This document shows, in pieces, positions 46,448 through 57,465 of a DNA stretch of 64,000 nt. The notes under the pieces are model-generated. The model did no database searches. It worked only from the letters and a program-made list of their open reading frames with translations, and was not told the origin of the DNA. The stretch lies in assembly GCA_024291935.2 (NCBI GenBank), contig CM044309.1:95443628-95507627 (forward strand), written 5' to 3'. A program made the position numbers and the translations under genes. The stretch is from Okapia johnstoni (Eukaryota; Chordata; Mammalia; Artiodactyla; Giraffidae). The first letter of the stretch is position 1; each line of letters begins with the position of its first letter.

Positions 46448-46876
46448 TCAAAGCTATGGTTTTTCCAGTAGTCATGTATGGATGTGAGAGTTGGACCATA
46501 AAGCTGAGTGCCAAAGAATTGATGCTTTTGAATTGTGGTGTTGGAGAAGACTCTTGAGAGTCCCTTGGACTGCAAGGAGATCAGACCAGTCAATCCTAAA
46601 GGAAATCATCCCTGAATATTCATTGGAAGGACTGATGCTAAAGCCACCTGATGCGAAGAACTGACTCACTGGAAAAGACCCTGATGCTGGGAAAGATTGA
46701 AGGGCCGGAGGAGAAGAGGATGACAGAAGATGAGATGGTTGAATGTCATCACTGACTTGATTGACATGAGTTTGAGCAAGCTTCGGGAGTTGGTGATGGA
46801 CAGGGAAGACTGGTGTGCTGCAGTCCACGGGGTCACAAAGAGTCTGACACAACTGAGTGACTGAACTGAACTGAAT
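46448..46876 (+). mobile_element. BovB LINE, 3' end
   Basis: Forward BovB from 'gtcaaagctatggtttttcc' to an (AACTG)n tail. At 46649-46651 it keeps the CGA codon that became TGA in the copy at 60928. A gap removes about 20 bases near 46640. Confidence 0.9.
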
Positions 46877-47733
46877 CATCCGTATATATTTAATCAAAGA
46901 TTTAAACTTCACCATGTGGAGCCATAGTTTATTTCAGCCATAACATACTTTTCAAGATGTGGTTTAGAGGAACAAGACGGATATTAGAGTGTCTTGTCTT
47001 TTCCTTGGAGTTTCTTGTGCTGTTGAGTTAATTTTAATATTTTAAAAATAATAAGGTATGCACGTATGCCCCATTTTAACCCATAATTTCAGATTTATCC
47101 AAGTAACTTTCAAACCCTTATTAACTTGGGCTTAAAACAAAAGGCTTTAATATTTTATTAGTCCTGTTATGTGCTGCAAAAGATAATTTTATTCCATCTA
47201 AATTAAAATTTTACATGAAACAAAAATAAAAGTGCTATATAGTTATTTTTAGCTTTTTAATGTTTTCACGCCTATTATTTTACTAAAAGTAACTACTCCC
47301 AAGAGAATTTGAAATGCAAACCAGGCATAGTTCTGTTACAATTCCCTGATAATTGGCCCTTGGTTCCTCAGGATAAAAATTATTTTTCAACAGAAATCAT
47401 CGTATTTGAATAATTGCATTCTCAGCCAAATTTTCTCACCTTAAGTGACTTTAGGAGTCCGAACCTTACCTTTATGGGATTCCCTACTGGGTTCCTTGAC
47501 CTTCTAAAATTTTTTGCTTTTCAATCCCCAGACAGGTATACTTCTTTTCCAGACTTTAATCTCTTCTTCTCCAGAAAGCCACTTCTCTGCTTCATTAAGC
47601 CTCCCTGTAATACCAGAATTAAATCGCATACCTCATTTATTGTTGTGGTTGTGGATTGCTTTTTTGCTTTTTTTCATGCAGTGCTAGAAATGACTTTGAA
47701 AGGAATGACCTAAAGTTTTCACCATCCAATTTA
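46877..47733. other. Unassigned stretch
   Basis: AT-rich to 47400, then a 99-codon frame (47414-47713) with a Phe/Pro/Leu-rich translation and no domain I can identify. Confidence 0.5.
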
Positions 47734-47744
47734 TTTTACTTTTT

Positions 47745-47955
47745 GTTGTTTGGTCTCTAAGTCGTGTCCAACTCTTTTTGCAGCCCTATGGACTGTAGCC
47801 TGCCAGTTTATTCTGTCCATGGGATTTTCCGGGCAAGAATACTGGGATGGCTTGTCATATCCTTCTCCAAGGGATCTTCCCAACTCAAGGATCAAACCCA
47901 CAGCTTCTGCATTGGCAGATGGATTCTTTATCACTAACCCACCAAGGAAACTGCC
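47745..47955 (-). mobile_element. Bov-tA SINE with TSD
   Basis: The flanks 'ttttacttttt' are at 47734-47744 and 47956-47966. Complete minus-strand element. Confidence 0.92.
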
Positions 47956-48329
47956 TTTTACTTTTTACTTCCAGATTATTGTGGAATAAGAAGTTGTTTA
48001 GCCTAAAACAAGCAGAAAGTGTTGGGGTAATGAAAGAGCAATGATGACTCTTTGCCATCAGTTGAAGGATTTTGTCATATGAAGGAGGAATGGTATTTCC
48101 CTACAGAGTTTTCCAAAAAGAACCAGGACATGATAGAATGCTATTCAGAAACATATTTCTAAGAGTCAACTCCCTCCTAGAAATACTTGGAGGATGAATG
48201 TGATATTTTATTGAATGTGTTTATAGATCTGTACGCATATCAAGACTTTTGTGGGCCTTTGACTGAAGACTGTTTATAACAAAACAGAACCTAATGGCAG
48301 GTTAGAACAAAGACAGTGAAAAAGACCAA

Positions 48330-48530
48330 ACTGGGTTCAAGTTCCCACTCTGCTGGAGACAATTTTACATTATGTTGAGTGAGATTTCTGAAGCTCCCAT
48401 TGCCTCAATGTCCTCATCTATAATATGGCAATGAAAAGAGTGTCATAGAGGTTTTGAGATTAGTTAACATATGTAAAGTACCTGACAATTTGCATGTTTC
48501 TATGCATTGCTATAAATATTTATTGTGCAT
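48330..48530 (+). mobile_element. MIR SINE
   Basis: 'caagttcccactctgctgga', 'gcctcaatgtcctcatctat' and 'gagattagttaacatatgta' are in MIR order. Confidence 0.72.
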
Positions 48531-48765
48531 GAATTTCTTCTGTGTTCTTTCAAATTCTTTGAAGACAAAGCTGAGGATGGGCTATGATTCTGAAAACACT
48601 TTCCTTCAGTTGTTCATATGCACAAAACACATTTCCATGGAAATGCACAAGATCCACAAGGGCTGGGATATTTATTTGTTCACTGCTGATTTCCAAGCCT
48701 TAGGAACAACTAGCCTACAGTAGATGCTCAACAAATGCGTATTAAATAAATGAATGGACTTGTCT
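48531..48765 (+). mobile_element. Possible L2 3' end
   Basis: 'atttatttgttcactgctga', 'taggaacaactagcctacag' and 'tagatgctcaacaaatgcgt' resemble the L2 terminus. Confidence 0.55.
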
Positions 48766-49205
48766 AATTGCCTCATTTTGAAGAACCAATAGATGTGTTT
48801 ATAATGATTATATCATGATAATTCTATTCGATCTTAAATGAAGGCATTCTTTGTCATAAATAGGATGCTCAAAAAAGTCTCCAGAGTCAAGAAACATGTC
48901 TAATTTTTCTTCTTAAGATTCTGCACCAGAAATGATCCCCTAATAAGGTATCCATGACACTTCTATTCTTGCCATTTTAAACATTGGGATGATTCATTTG
49001 GTAGGGAGTGCAAATATTATAGGACACAAACAAGATACAGACTTGAGAAGTACGGTCCATACTTAAGAAGGCTCAAGAATTTTTATTTAAATAGTAACAA
49101 AAGAGATTAGCATACAGTCTGAACCCTAAAAACCATGGTTAAGGAGTAATCATTTTAAGTATATTGATGTCTTGTTAGATTCTGGCATGAGTCTAAGGCG
49201 TGAAG
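48766..49205. other. Unassigned stretch
   Basis: No repeat or gene is recognised. Confidence 0.5.
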
Positions 49206-49217
49206 CTTTCTACTGTT

Positions 49218-49425
49218 GCTTTTTAGTCTCTAAGTTGTGTCTGATTCTTTTGTGACCCCATGGACTGTAGCCCACCAGGCTCCTCTGTCTGTAGGATTTT
49301 CCAGGCAAGAATACTGGAGTGGGTTGCCATTTCCTTCTCCAGAGGATCTTCCTGACCCAGGGATCAAACCTGTGTCTCCTGCATTGGCAGGCAGATTTTT
49401 TACTGCTGAGCTAGCAGGGAAACCC
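49218..49425 (-). mobile_element. Bov-tA SINE with TSD
   Basis: The perfect 12-base duplication 'ctttctactgtt' is at 49206-49217 and 49426-49437. The element is complete and near consensus. Confidence 0.94.
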
Positions 49426-49437
49426 CTTTCTACTGTT

Positions 49438-49839
49438 ATTTCATGACTGAAATCTGTTCCAGCCGAATTCTGACTGTCCCCTGGATCCCTCTTAGTCCTT
49501 AATGGATCCCAATTCACCCCACCCACTACATCAAAGGAATTACACATTTCCAAATAAAAACTAAATGATTAGTTGGACAAACTAGAGGTCAAATATGTAA
49601 ATTGTATGGAGTTTCTTGTATTGAATCTTTAAAAATTCATCTATGATACCACAAATTTAACACTTCACTGTTGTCTGAACAATCATGTTAATGTAGCAGA
49701 CATTTGGATGCCTGTCCCTGTACAAGGGTCAAGATGGAGGTTGGGGCAGCTTAAAAAACATGAGGAAACAATTCAAAAATATTTCTAATGTGTTGGATAT
49801 ACCTTGTGGTCTTCTATCGAAATCCATCACTCTTCAGGC
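49438..49839. other. Unassigned stretch
   Basis: No repeat or gene is recognised. Confidence 0.5.
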
Positions 49840-50060
49840 ATTAAAGCATAGTGGTTAAAAGAACAGGCTTTGGAATAAAACAGACCTAGGTTTACTCTTT
49901 CATTTGCTGTGACTTGGACCAATTATTTATGTTCTCTAGGTTTTAGTCTACTCATCTGTAAAAAAAAGATGTCAATCCCACCTTGTAGAATTAGTGTGAT
50001 GGTTAAATGATACAATGTATGTTCATAAAACACATTACTAATAATAATACCAACCACTCA
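49840..50060 (+). mobile_element. MIR SINE, near full length
   Basis: 'agcatagtggttaaaagaac', 'ggctttggaataaaacagac', 'ctactcatctgtaaaaaaaa' and 'ataataataccaacc' cover most of MIR in forward orientation, including the tRNA-like head. Confidence 0.88.
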
Positions 50061-50284
50061 TGACTATAGTCAAAAAATATTCAGGGGGACCAAATATGTG
50101 CCAGCTATTGTGCTCCACCCCAGTGATACTGAGAAGGTATTCTTTGACTCTAGACTGGAAATAAACTTTTAAGTAAATGGTGCAGTCAAGTATGCCAGGT
50201 TGTAAAAGTCTGTAATAGGTTCACCGAGAGTGCAAAATTTCAATTCTACCGCAAGAGGCAATATCAGAAAGAGACTATTAGTCA

Positions 50285-50790
50285 GTGTCCCAGCAACAGG
50301 GATGACACATTCAAAAGCATGAACAATAAGAGTTTACTGGAAGGACGGTTTACAGAGCTGCGCAGAGCGTTAAAGGAGCCAAACGGGGTAAAGAAGCCCT
50401 CGAGGATGAACAAGAGCGGGAAGAAGTTAACACTCACAGACTGGAAGGGATGAGAGTGTTTGTTTCCTGTATCAGTGAGAGCTGTAGCCATGGGAGCTAT
50501 GATGATGTTTGAGAGGAACAAAGCCACTGCCAAACCGTAGTCCAGCAGGGATGAAAGAACGGGGAAGCAGAGGGGGAAAATACCTAGACTTTTCTCTCCT
50601 CCCATCCCCCAGTCTTTGCTGGTGCCTCCCACTGACCAACCTCAACCGCAAGGCAGTGCTCAGGAAAGCGTGGTGATGAGGACTCCAACATCCGTCCATG
50701 GGGCACAGAACTGGGAGGGCAAGGGTGAGGAGCAGAGCTGGAGGGGCAAATGGAGACGGTCTAGCACACTGACACTCGATATGAACCGAG
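50285..50790 (+). mobile_element. Ancient mammalian repeat, family unresolved
   Basis: The layout 'cagcaacagggatgacac', 'aataagagtttactggaagg', 'ggtgcctcccactgaccaac' and 'gctggaggggcaaatggaga' is one I associate with an old mammalian interspersed repeat. The element at 58140 appears related. CpG sites are commoner here than around it. Confidence 0.45.
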
Positions 50791-50889
50791 AAATATGAGC
50801 AGGTGTGACTCAGCTAAGAGGGCACTTGAGATATCACAACCAAAACCCAGAGGTGCGAAAACTAAAGCAAACGTCACATTAATGGAACT

Positions 50890-51045
50890 GAAGTGTTGAG
50901 ACGTGAAGTCAAAGATGAAGTAGAAGTCAGATCACAGAGAACTTCGTACAACCATGCCAAGGCGTTTAGGCCATGTTCTTCATAACATGACAAAAGGAAT
51001 CTGCTGTGGGGTTGAGAACAGATCAAGTTAAGAGAACAGGTTCTG
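50890..51045 (+). mobile_element. Ancient repeat fragment (type seen at 7300)
   Basis: 'gtcagatcacagagaacttc' and 'ccaaggcgtttaggccatgt' resemble the middle of that repeat family. Confidence 0.4.
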
Positions 51046-52610
51046 TTGTCTCTTTCCCTATTTAAGGCTTCCAAACCAAGACTGCTAATACCAATCACGT
51101 ATGTTATGGAGGACACTGTATTCCTAATTATTTTAGGGTAATGTATTTAGTTACACACTACATTAACACTAATTGAAGTTGGAAGAGGTTCAGAAAGCAA
51201 TTAAATATTACTTGAAATAAAGTGGCAGAGTAGGAAATGTTGTTCTCTCAATACAGAGTTTGTGTTGAATGATTGCACTGAGTTAAAATGACATTTTTTT
51301 CCCCCTGAATTCCAGCAAGTAATTCAGTCTCCTTCATTTTTTCCAAATCACATGGAAATGAGAGAAAAGATGCTAATGTCAGTGTATTTCCTTATTTAGA
51401 TTTGCCCTTGTGTTAGGTATTTAGAACTAAAAGCCAAATTAATCTTACGGCAAAGCCTACAAACTGTCACATGGAATGAATCATCTGTTTTGCTTCTTTT
51501 TTTTCAATCTTGTCCACAGAAATACAAGTGAGATACTCAGAAGCTTGTTCAAAGAGAAAATTGAACAATAATTATTAAAAAGCTCTTAGGCACAGTGCCT
51601 TTTTTTTTTGTCCTGTTTTCATCTTTTGTGTAAAACAGAGATAGAAAAAACACATGAATTCTCTTTGCATCCAAACATACATCTTAAAATTTTTGAAATT
51701 TCTGTTTGGTCTAAGGCCACAGAGCAGGATTTAACCTTTAATTCCAGCTCCATTTCTATTAAAACATGAACTAAAAATTAAACCAATTTATGGATGTTTC
51801 TGTAAGTATAATATGTGTTATAACTTAAGAGATTACCAAACTAAACTGACTGCCCAGTTTTTTTAGCCTAAGTCAATTATAAGTTTCTATCCTGTTTTAA
51901 GGTTTTAAAAACAGCAGACTAGCTTAATTCATAGCACATATGTGATGGTATGCAAAATTCTATTTGTTTAGCTTGTATAGACTCTGCAATTGAATAAAAT
52001 TAATTTTTAATTAACTTGTTATATATTCAAAAAAGTGTATGACTGGAAATGCCAACCTGGGTAATTTATTTACTTGGAGATTTCTTGAGAGTTTGGCTGA
52101 AATCTGAAGAATAATTAAGTTACAACAGGTCTCAAGGGTATAATGGCAATTTGGAAATTCAGAGGATGATTTGTCCTTCTCATGAGGGAGATTTTCCACA
52201 GGGAGAAGAAGTAAGAATTAAAACTCAGAGGAAATGACTGTATCCATGGGGAGAAGGGAAGATTTTACTTCAAAACGAAGATGATTTAGAGAAAGACCAG
52301 CTGCCCTGAAAACCCAACAAAGAAATTGACCATAGACATTGAAGAACTCATAGCACATTTTTTAAAAATATTAAAAGATTTAAACAGACAATTACAAAAT
52401 CCCTATTATGTTTTAGACAAAAGGGGTATTTCTATCCCTTGAAGACTATGATGTCTGTTGAGAAAAGTCAAATAGTCTCAAAACGATGTGTTAATTTTAA
52501 AACAGAATTTCTATATAATGATGTGAAAACAAAGAGCCATGTGCTAGGGGTACAGAGGGAAGTCTGCAGAGGAGGTGACACTGGGTCTTGAAAGAGAAAA
52601 AGTAGTTCAC
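51046..52610. other. Repeat-poor AT-rich stretch
   Basis: About 1.6 kb with no named repeat and no credible frame. Homopolymer runs occur near 51295 and 51601. Confidence 0.5.
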
Positions 52611-52623
52611 AAAGCACAGAAAG

Positions 52624-52819
52624 TCTGCAGTCTGCTTGCCGTGCAGGAGACCCGGGTTCAATTCTTGGGTCCAGAAGATCCCCTGGAGAAGGAAATGGCA
52701 ACCCACTCCAGTATTCTTGCCTGGAGAATCCCATGGACAGAGGAGCCTGGCAGGCTATAGTCCATAGGGTTGCAAAAGTCAGACACGACTTAGCAACTAA
52801 ATCACCAACCACTACCACC
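52624..52819 (+). mobile_element. Bov-tA SINE, 5'-truncated, with TSD
   Basis: The 13-base duplication 'aaagcacagaaag' is at 52611-52623 and 52820-52832. It lacks the first part of the tRNA-like head and ends in an ACC-rich tail. Confidence 0.93.
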
Positions 52820-52863
52820 AAAGCACAGAAAGAGTCAGCTTTTATGGTTAAGAATCTCCTAGG

Positions 52864-53072
52864 AGGCTTCCCCGGTAGCTCAGCAAGTAAAGAATCCACC
52901 TGCGATGCAAGGGCCAAGGGTGCAGTCCCTGAGTTGGGAAGATCCCCTGGAGGAGGAAATGGCAACCCACTCCTGTATTCTTGCCTGGAGAATCCCATGG
53001 ACAGAGGAGCCTGGCAGGCTCTGTGGTGTCGTACAAAATCACAGAGGACTGACCCGACTGACCAGGAGCATG
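52864..53072 (+). mobile_element. Bov-tA SINE
   Basis: Head 'aggcttccccggtagctcag', full A unit, and a diverged tail 'ctgacccgactgaccagg'. It lies only 32 bases after the previous Bov-tA's right duplication, in the same orientation. Confidence 0.88.
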
Positions 53073-53139
53073 AGAGGGGCACTTTCCTGTCAGTGTGGCT
53101 GGAAGGCCGAGTGTGCAGGGGACAGTGGTGTCAGAATAG

Positions 53140-53258
53140 GCTGAACAAATGCAAGTTACTATGTATAGGATGGATAAACAACAAGGCATTACAGCACAGC
53201 ACATGGAAATACATTCGATATCCTGCAATAAACCATAATGGAAAATAACTCTTTAAAA
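53140..53258 (+). mobile_element. L1 3' end fragment
   Basis: 'actatgtataggatggataa', 'acaacaaggcattacagcac' and 'tcctgcaataaaccataatg' match the artiodactyl L1 3' UTR. Confidence 0.75.
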
Positions 53259-53554
53259 AAGACTAGGCTGGACAGTGGTTCTTAGGTAACATATCAAGGA
53301 ATGGGAATGTTATTCTGTAGAAGGATTTCGGAGAGAGAAGGGATTTGCCACAATTTACCTTTCAGAAATATCACCTGGAGTACCATGCAACTTGATTAAA
53401 GGGAGTGAGCTGAGAAGCATCTTAGTAAGTGATACACAATAGTCATAAATGAATCAACTTGAAATATTCACTATTAACTGATTGCTATGAAGGAATAACT
53501 CCAACGTTTTTAGACTTGAGAAAATCAGGCTCAGAATAATTTTTTAAAAGAGAC

Positions 53555-53588
53555 AGAGTCCTAACCACTGGACCACCAGAGAAGCCCT
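53555..53588 (-). mobile_element. CHR-type SINE head only
   Basis: 'taaccactggaccaccagag' followed by 'aagccc' is the first 30 or so bases of a CHR SINE in reverse, with no body to its left. Confidence 0.7.
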
Positions 53589-54235
53589 TGATTTGATAAA
53601 TTACATTTGCAATATGAAACAGAAGGTGCACACTAATTAGGATAATTCAAGACAGATTCAACAAAAAGATGATGAACACAGTCATGGGCAGGGTCTAGCA
53701 AAATAGAGCAGGTAGCTCAGAACCCAGGGGCTAGTGACAGTGTAGTCATTACCAGCTCTAAGCTGAAGGATGAGGGGAAAGAGCATCACTTCTGCCACAT
53801 CAGGAGACTAAATAGGTGAGGAAACAGTCTCTGCTTCCAATTTATCCCTGAGCCTGTGCTAAAAGAATAACCTAAAAATCATGACACATCCTGAGTAGAA
53901 ATGGAGAGATTAGTCCAACTATTATATTCCCATTTATTTTACCAGTTTGGTGCTTGGGAAAAAATGTATAGATCATGGCAGATAATAGTGCACGAACACA
54001 CACCTCAACAAGGAGAAATTCCAATCTCAGCTCCCGATACTGAATATATTAGGGAATGTATTCCTTTTACTGTTCCTAAGAAAGGAGAATCCAAAACAGT
54101 TCACACTGGACTGGGATGGACAATAGCTTATATTCATGGTCTTGTCCAGCAGCTTTCCTGTTCTTTATCACGATATTACCCAAGTGGACCTGGACAATCT
54201 GAACATTTCTGAGAAAGTCACACTGGTCCACTATA
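53589..54235. other. Unassigned stretch with a 103-codon open frame
   Basis: The plus-strand frame at 53901-54212 (MERLVQ... to ...GQSEHF) has a balanced composition, including several Trp, Tyr, His and Cys residues, unlike the low-complexity chance frames nearby. I do not recognise a domain. It could be a fragment of an old retroelement or processed pseudogene, or chance. Confidence 0.35.
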
Positions 54236-55045
54236 CTATTTTTTTAATTAAAATATAGTTGATTGACAATGTTGTATTAGTTTCAGGTGTACAGTAAAGA
54301 GATTCAAATATATACAGTGAGATAGATAGATATATTGTTGCTCAGTCACTAAGTTGTGTCTGACTCTTTGCAATCCATGGACTGCAGCATGCCAGGCTTA
54401 CTGGTCCATCACCAACTCCTGGAGCTTGCGCAAACTCATGTCCATTGAGTCGGTGATGCCATCCAATCATCTCAACCTCTGTATATAAAGTTCATTTTGG
54501 TTAAATTTGGGTTTCTATGTCTTGAGTTATTTCTGTTTTTTAAATAAGTTCATTTTTATCATTTTTTTAGAGTCCACATATAAGTGATATCATATATTTG
54601 TCTTTGTCTGATTTATTTAATCTCTAGTTTCATCCATATCACTGCAAATGGTATTATTTCATTCTTTTTTATAACTAATATTTCATTGTATATACCACAT
54701 CTTCTTTATCCATTCATCTGTCTATGACTCTTTATCCATTCATCTGTTTAGGCTGCTTCCAAATCTTGGCTCTTGTAAATAGTGATGCTATGAACGTTGG
54801 AGGCATGTACTTTTTTAAATTAGAGCTTTCTCCAGATATATTCCCAGGAGTGGGATTGCTGAGTCATATGGTAACTCTATTTTTAGTTTTTCAAGGAAGC
54901 TCCATACTGTTCTCCAAAGGGGTTGCACCATTTTACATTTCCACCAACAGTGGGTAGAAAGGTTCCCCTTTCTTCGCACTCTCTCCAGCATTTATTGTTT
55001 GTAGATTTTTTGAAGATGGCCAGTCTGACTGGTGCGAGGTACACT
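54236..55045 (-). mobile_element. L1 3' region, split by a BovB
   Basis: The left part ('aatatagttgattgacaatg') is the L1 terminus in reverse. The right part ('gagtccacatataagtgata', 'tcatccatatcactgcaaat', 'cattcatctgtctatgactc', 'gggattgctgagtcatatgg', 'ccaccaacagtgggtagaaa') is the decayed ORF2 end. A stray 'ctctttatccattcatctgt' repeat sits at about 54728-54747. Confidence 0.9.
54338..54482 (-). mobile_element. Short BovB 3' end nested in L1
   Basis: Only the last 145 or so bases of BovB are present ('gttgctcagtcactaagttg' to 'ccatccaatcatctcaacct'), next to a (GATA)n patch at 54319-54334. Confidence 0.88.
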
Positions 55046-55102
55046 ATACTGTTAATATCATGTTTCACAAATCTAATGAGCAAGAAGCTAGAATGGCCTG
55101 GT

Positions 55103-55825
55103 ATGGTAGTTAATGTTACATATCAAGTTGAATGGGTTAACGGATGACCAGAAAGCTGGTAAAACATTGTTTCTGAGTGTGTCTGTGGGGTTGTTTCCGT
55201 AAGATATCAGTATTTAAGTTGATGAACTAAGTAAAATTGATGGCCATCCCCAGTGTTGTTGGGCATCATTCGTTCATTGAGAGCTTGAATAGAATAAAAA
55301 GACAGAGGAGGGGAAAATTCACTATGCGCTTGAGCTGAGGCCTACATCTCTGACCTAGGAAAGGACATTGGAGTTCCTGGTTTACAGGCCTTTAGACTCA
55401 GACTACACTACACCACTGGCTTTCCTCATTCTCTAGTTTGTGGATGGCAGATTGTGGACTTTTCAGCCTCCATAACCATGTGAACACATTTCTATAAAAT
55501 AGAGATAGATTGATGGATAGATAGATAGATGGATGTAATAAACAAGTACGTTAGTTCTGTTACTCTGGAGTGTCCTTGGGTGCTAAGTTGCTTCAGTCAT
55601 GTCCAATTCTTTGCCACCTTATGGACTGCAGCCCGCCAGGCTCCTCTGTCCACTGGATTTTCCAAGCAAGATTACTGGAGTGGGTTTCTGTGCCCTCCTC
55701 CAAGGGATCTTCCTGACCCAGTGACCGAACCTGTGTCTCTTATGTCTCCTGCACTGGCAGGCGGGTTCTTTACCACTAGCACCACTTGGGAAGCCCGTTT
55801 CTCTAAAGAACCCTGACTAATACAC
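55103..55825 (+). mobile_element. MaLR-like LTR, split by a Bov-tA
   Basis: 'ggtagttaatgttacatatc', 'gaccagaaagctggtaaaac', 'gggcatcattcgttcattga', 'ctcagcctccataa'-like 'cagcctccataaccatgtga' and the terminus 'aaccctgactaatacaca' follow a common mammalian LTR layout. A (GATA)n patch lies at 55505-55533. The subfamily is uncertain. Confidence 0.62.
55571..55796 (-). mobile_element. Bov-tA SINE nested in the LTR
   Basis: The flanks 'gttactctggag' (55559-55570) and 'gtttctctaaag' (55797-55808) match at 9 of 12 positions. Removing the SINE rejoins the LTR end. Confidence 0.9.
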
Positions 55826-55834
55826 ATAATAAGA

Positions 55835-56760
55835 TGTAGTCACTCCAAAAATATACGGGTCACCACATAAATGAGCTTTTTAGGCATCCGATAGTCCGGA
55901 TGCCAGGATATTGCCTCCAAGGTAAAGGGCAAGTTAATGCACTAAGCACCTTCCAACACTGTGAAGCCTTGCACTTGGGAGACCTCCTCATGTTGGGGAG
56001 GCAACATACTGCACAGAGGTATATGGTTCCACTTCTTGTGTCATGTGATGCAGAAGGCTACCAGTTTTGAGAGAGACACATTGTCTGGTGGGATTGCAGT
56101 ACAAGCACAATCTATGTAATTCTGTTGCATACACCATGTGACAAGGCAGACCTAACGCTACTAGGGTACATACAATAGTTAAAGAAACCATGAGGGGTAT
56201 TTCTCAACACACAATAGGAAGTTGCTGCACAGCCCTCTATGGTTCTGAATCAAGACCTTGTTCTCATAGCAAGAACTATATACCATTTCAGTAACAACTC
56301 CTGACATGTCCCTGGACCCTGGCACAAACCAAGTGGTGACCCCAGGTCACCAAGGGGCGCTGTGACTAGATGTCACATTATGAACTAGGTGCTGTCAGAT
56401 TTACTTCATCATAAGATGGAGCAGGCCCACTAGCAATCTATCACACAATGGAAAAGAATACATCTTGTATCAAGCCGAGGCAGGTCCAGAGGTCACAAAT
56501 AAGCTGCACAAATATGGCCCGACCTGTATGTAACCCAGGACCATTCCACACACACCTTGTTCTCAGCTTATTCCCAAGGCTTCAAGGGAGTTCCTTGGAA
56601 TAGCCAATGAAGGAGGAAAAACTCACAGCTGGCTTATTGATGGGATGGCTCAGTGTTTCAGTATGAGCCAAAAATAGACTGCTATTATATACATCCACAC
56701 CAAGGGGGAATCCTAAAAGAAGTGGATAGAGAGAGAAGTGGTGAAACTAAGGATATATGC
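55835..56760 (+). pseudogene. Endogenous retrovirus pol remnant (RT/RNase H region), tentative
   Basis: Text such as 'gcttcaagggagttccttgg' and 'tggcttattgatgggatggc' (about 56631-56650) resembles the RNase H region of old retroviral pol genes, where a Trp-x-x-Asp-Gly pattern is expected. Here it reads as a degenerate Trp-Leu-Ile-Asp-Gly with an in-frame stop soon after. Upstream 'gtgaagccttgcacttggga' fits the connection region. It lies just downstream of the MaLR-like LTR in the same orientation. It is heavily broken. Confidence 0.45.
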
Positions 56761-56950
56761 TTCCACAGTGGAAGCATGCTGTAAAGTCTGAGCCCACATT
56801 TTTTTCTCTTCTGTTCACGCATCATAGAAAGAACTGGAGGAAAGAAAGAAAAGCAGTAGCAGCAGGCACCATGGGAGCCTGAGCCACTACTTCTGTTCAG
56901 GCAGTTTTCTGTGCCTTTCGGGCTTAACTTGGGTCTGGTTACATGTACAC

Positions 56951-57465
56951 CAGGGGCTGACAATCCACAGCCCCCGGGCCAAATCCAGCCTGTTTTGTAG
57001 CTTTCATTCTTTGTAAGCTAAGAATGGTTTTTATATTTTTTAAAGATTGGAAAAAAATCAAAATAACATATCATGACACATAACATGATACATGAAATTC
57101 AAGTTTCACCAGTCATTAAAGTTTTATTCAAACATAACCACACTTCCTTACATATTGCTTATGGCCACTTTTGAATTATATCTGTGGTGCTAGTGGTAAA
57201 GAACCCGCCTGCCAATACAGGAGACTCAAGAGACGTGGGTTCAATCCCTGGGTCAAAAAGATCCTCTGGAGAAGGAAATGGCAACCCACTCCAGTATTCT
57301 TGCTGGAAAATTCTATGGGCAGAGGAGCCTGGCAGGGCCAGGGGGTCACAGAGAGTCAGACACAAAGAGTCCTTCCAATGAACCCCCAGGACTGACACAA
57401 CTGAAGTGACTTCACATACACACACAGTGGAGCCGAATGGTTGCAACAGAAAGTTTTTTGTGACT
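56951..57465 (+). mobile_element. hAT-Charlie-type DNA element, split by a Bov-tA
   Basis: 'caggggctgacaatccacag', 'ccgggccaaatccagcctgt', 'gttttattcaaacataacca' and 'catattgcttatggccactt' lie left of the SINE, and 'ggttgcaacagaaagttttt' lies right of it. The end of the element is missing. The family name is not certain. Confidence 0.7.
57183..57427 (+). mobile_element. Bov-tA SINE with a 28-base BovB-like insert
   Basis: The head is truncated ('gtggtgctagtggtaaagaa'), the A unit is full, and the tail reads (CA)n. Between two copies of 'gacacaa' (57359-57365 and 57394-57400) lies a 28-base segment, 57366-57393. Its reverse complement matches the BovB segment at about 62158-62185 with one or two differences. 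Confidence 0.9.

Noticed and set aside
47414..47713. 99-codon plus-strand frame in repeat-free sequence
   Set aside because: Phe/Leu/Pro-rich with no domain. The surrounding sequence shows no CpG rise or splice-like context.
52468..53082. 204-codon minus-strand open frame, the longest non-RT frame
   Set aside because: It runs through two Bov-tA SINEs, which when read antisense give the common 'GFSRQEYWSGLPFPSPGDLPDPG'-like translation seen at many other SINEs here. It is a repeat artefact.
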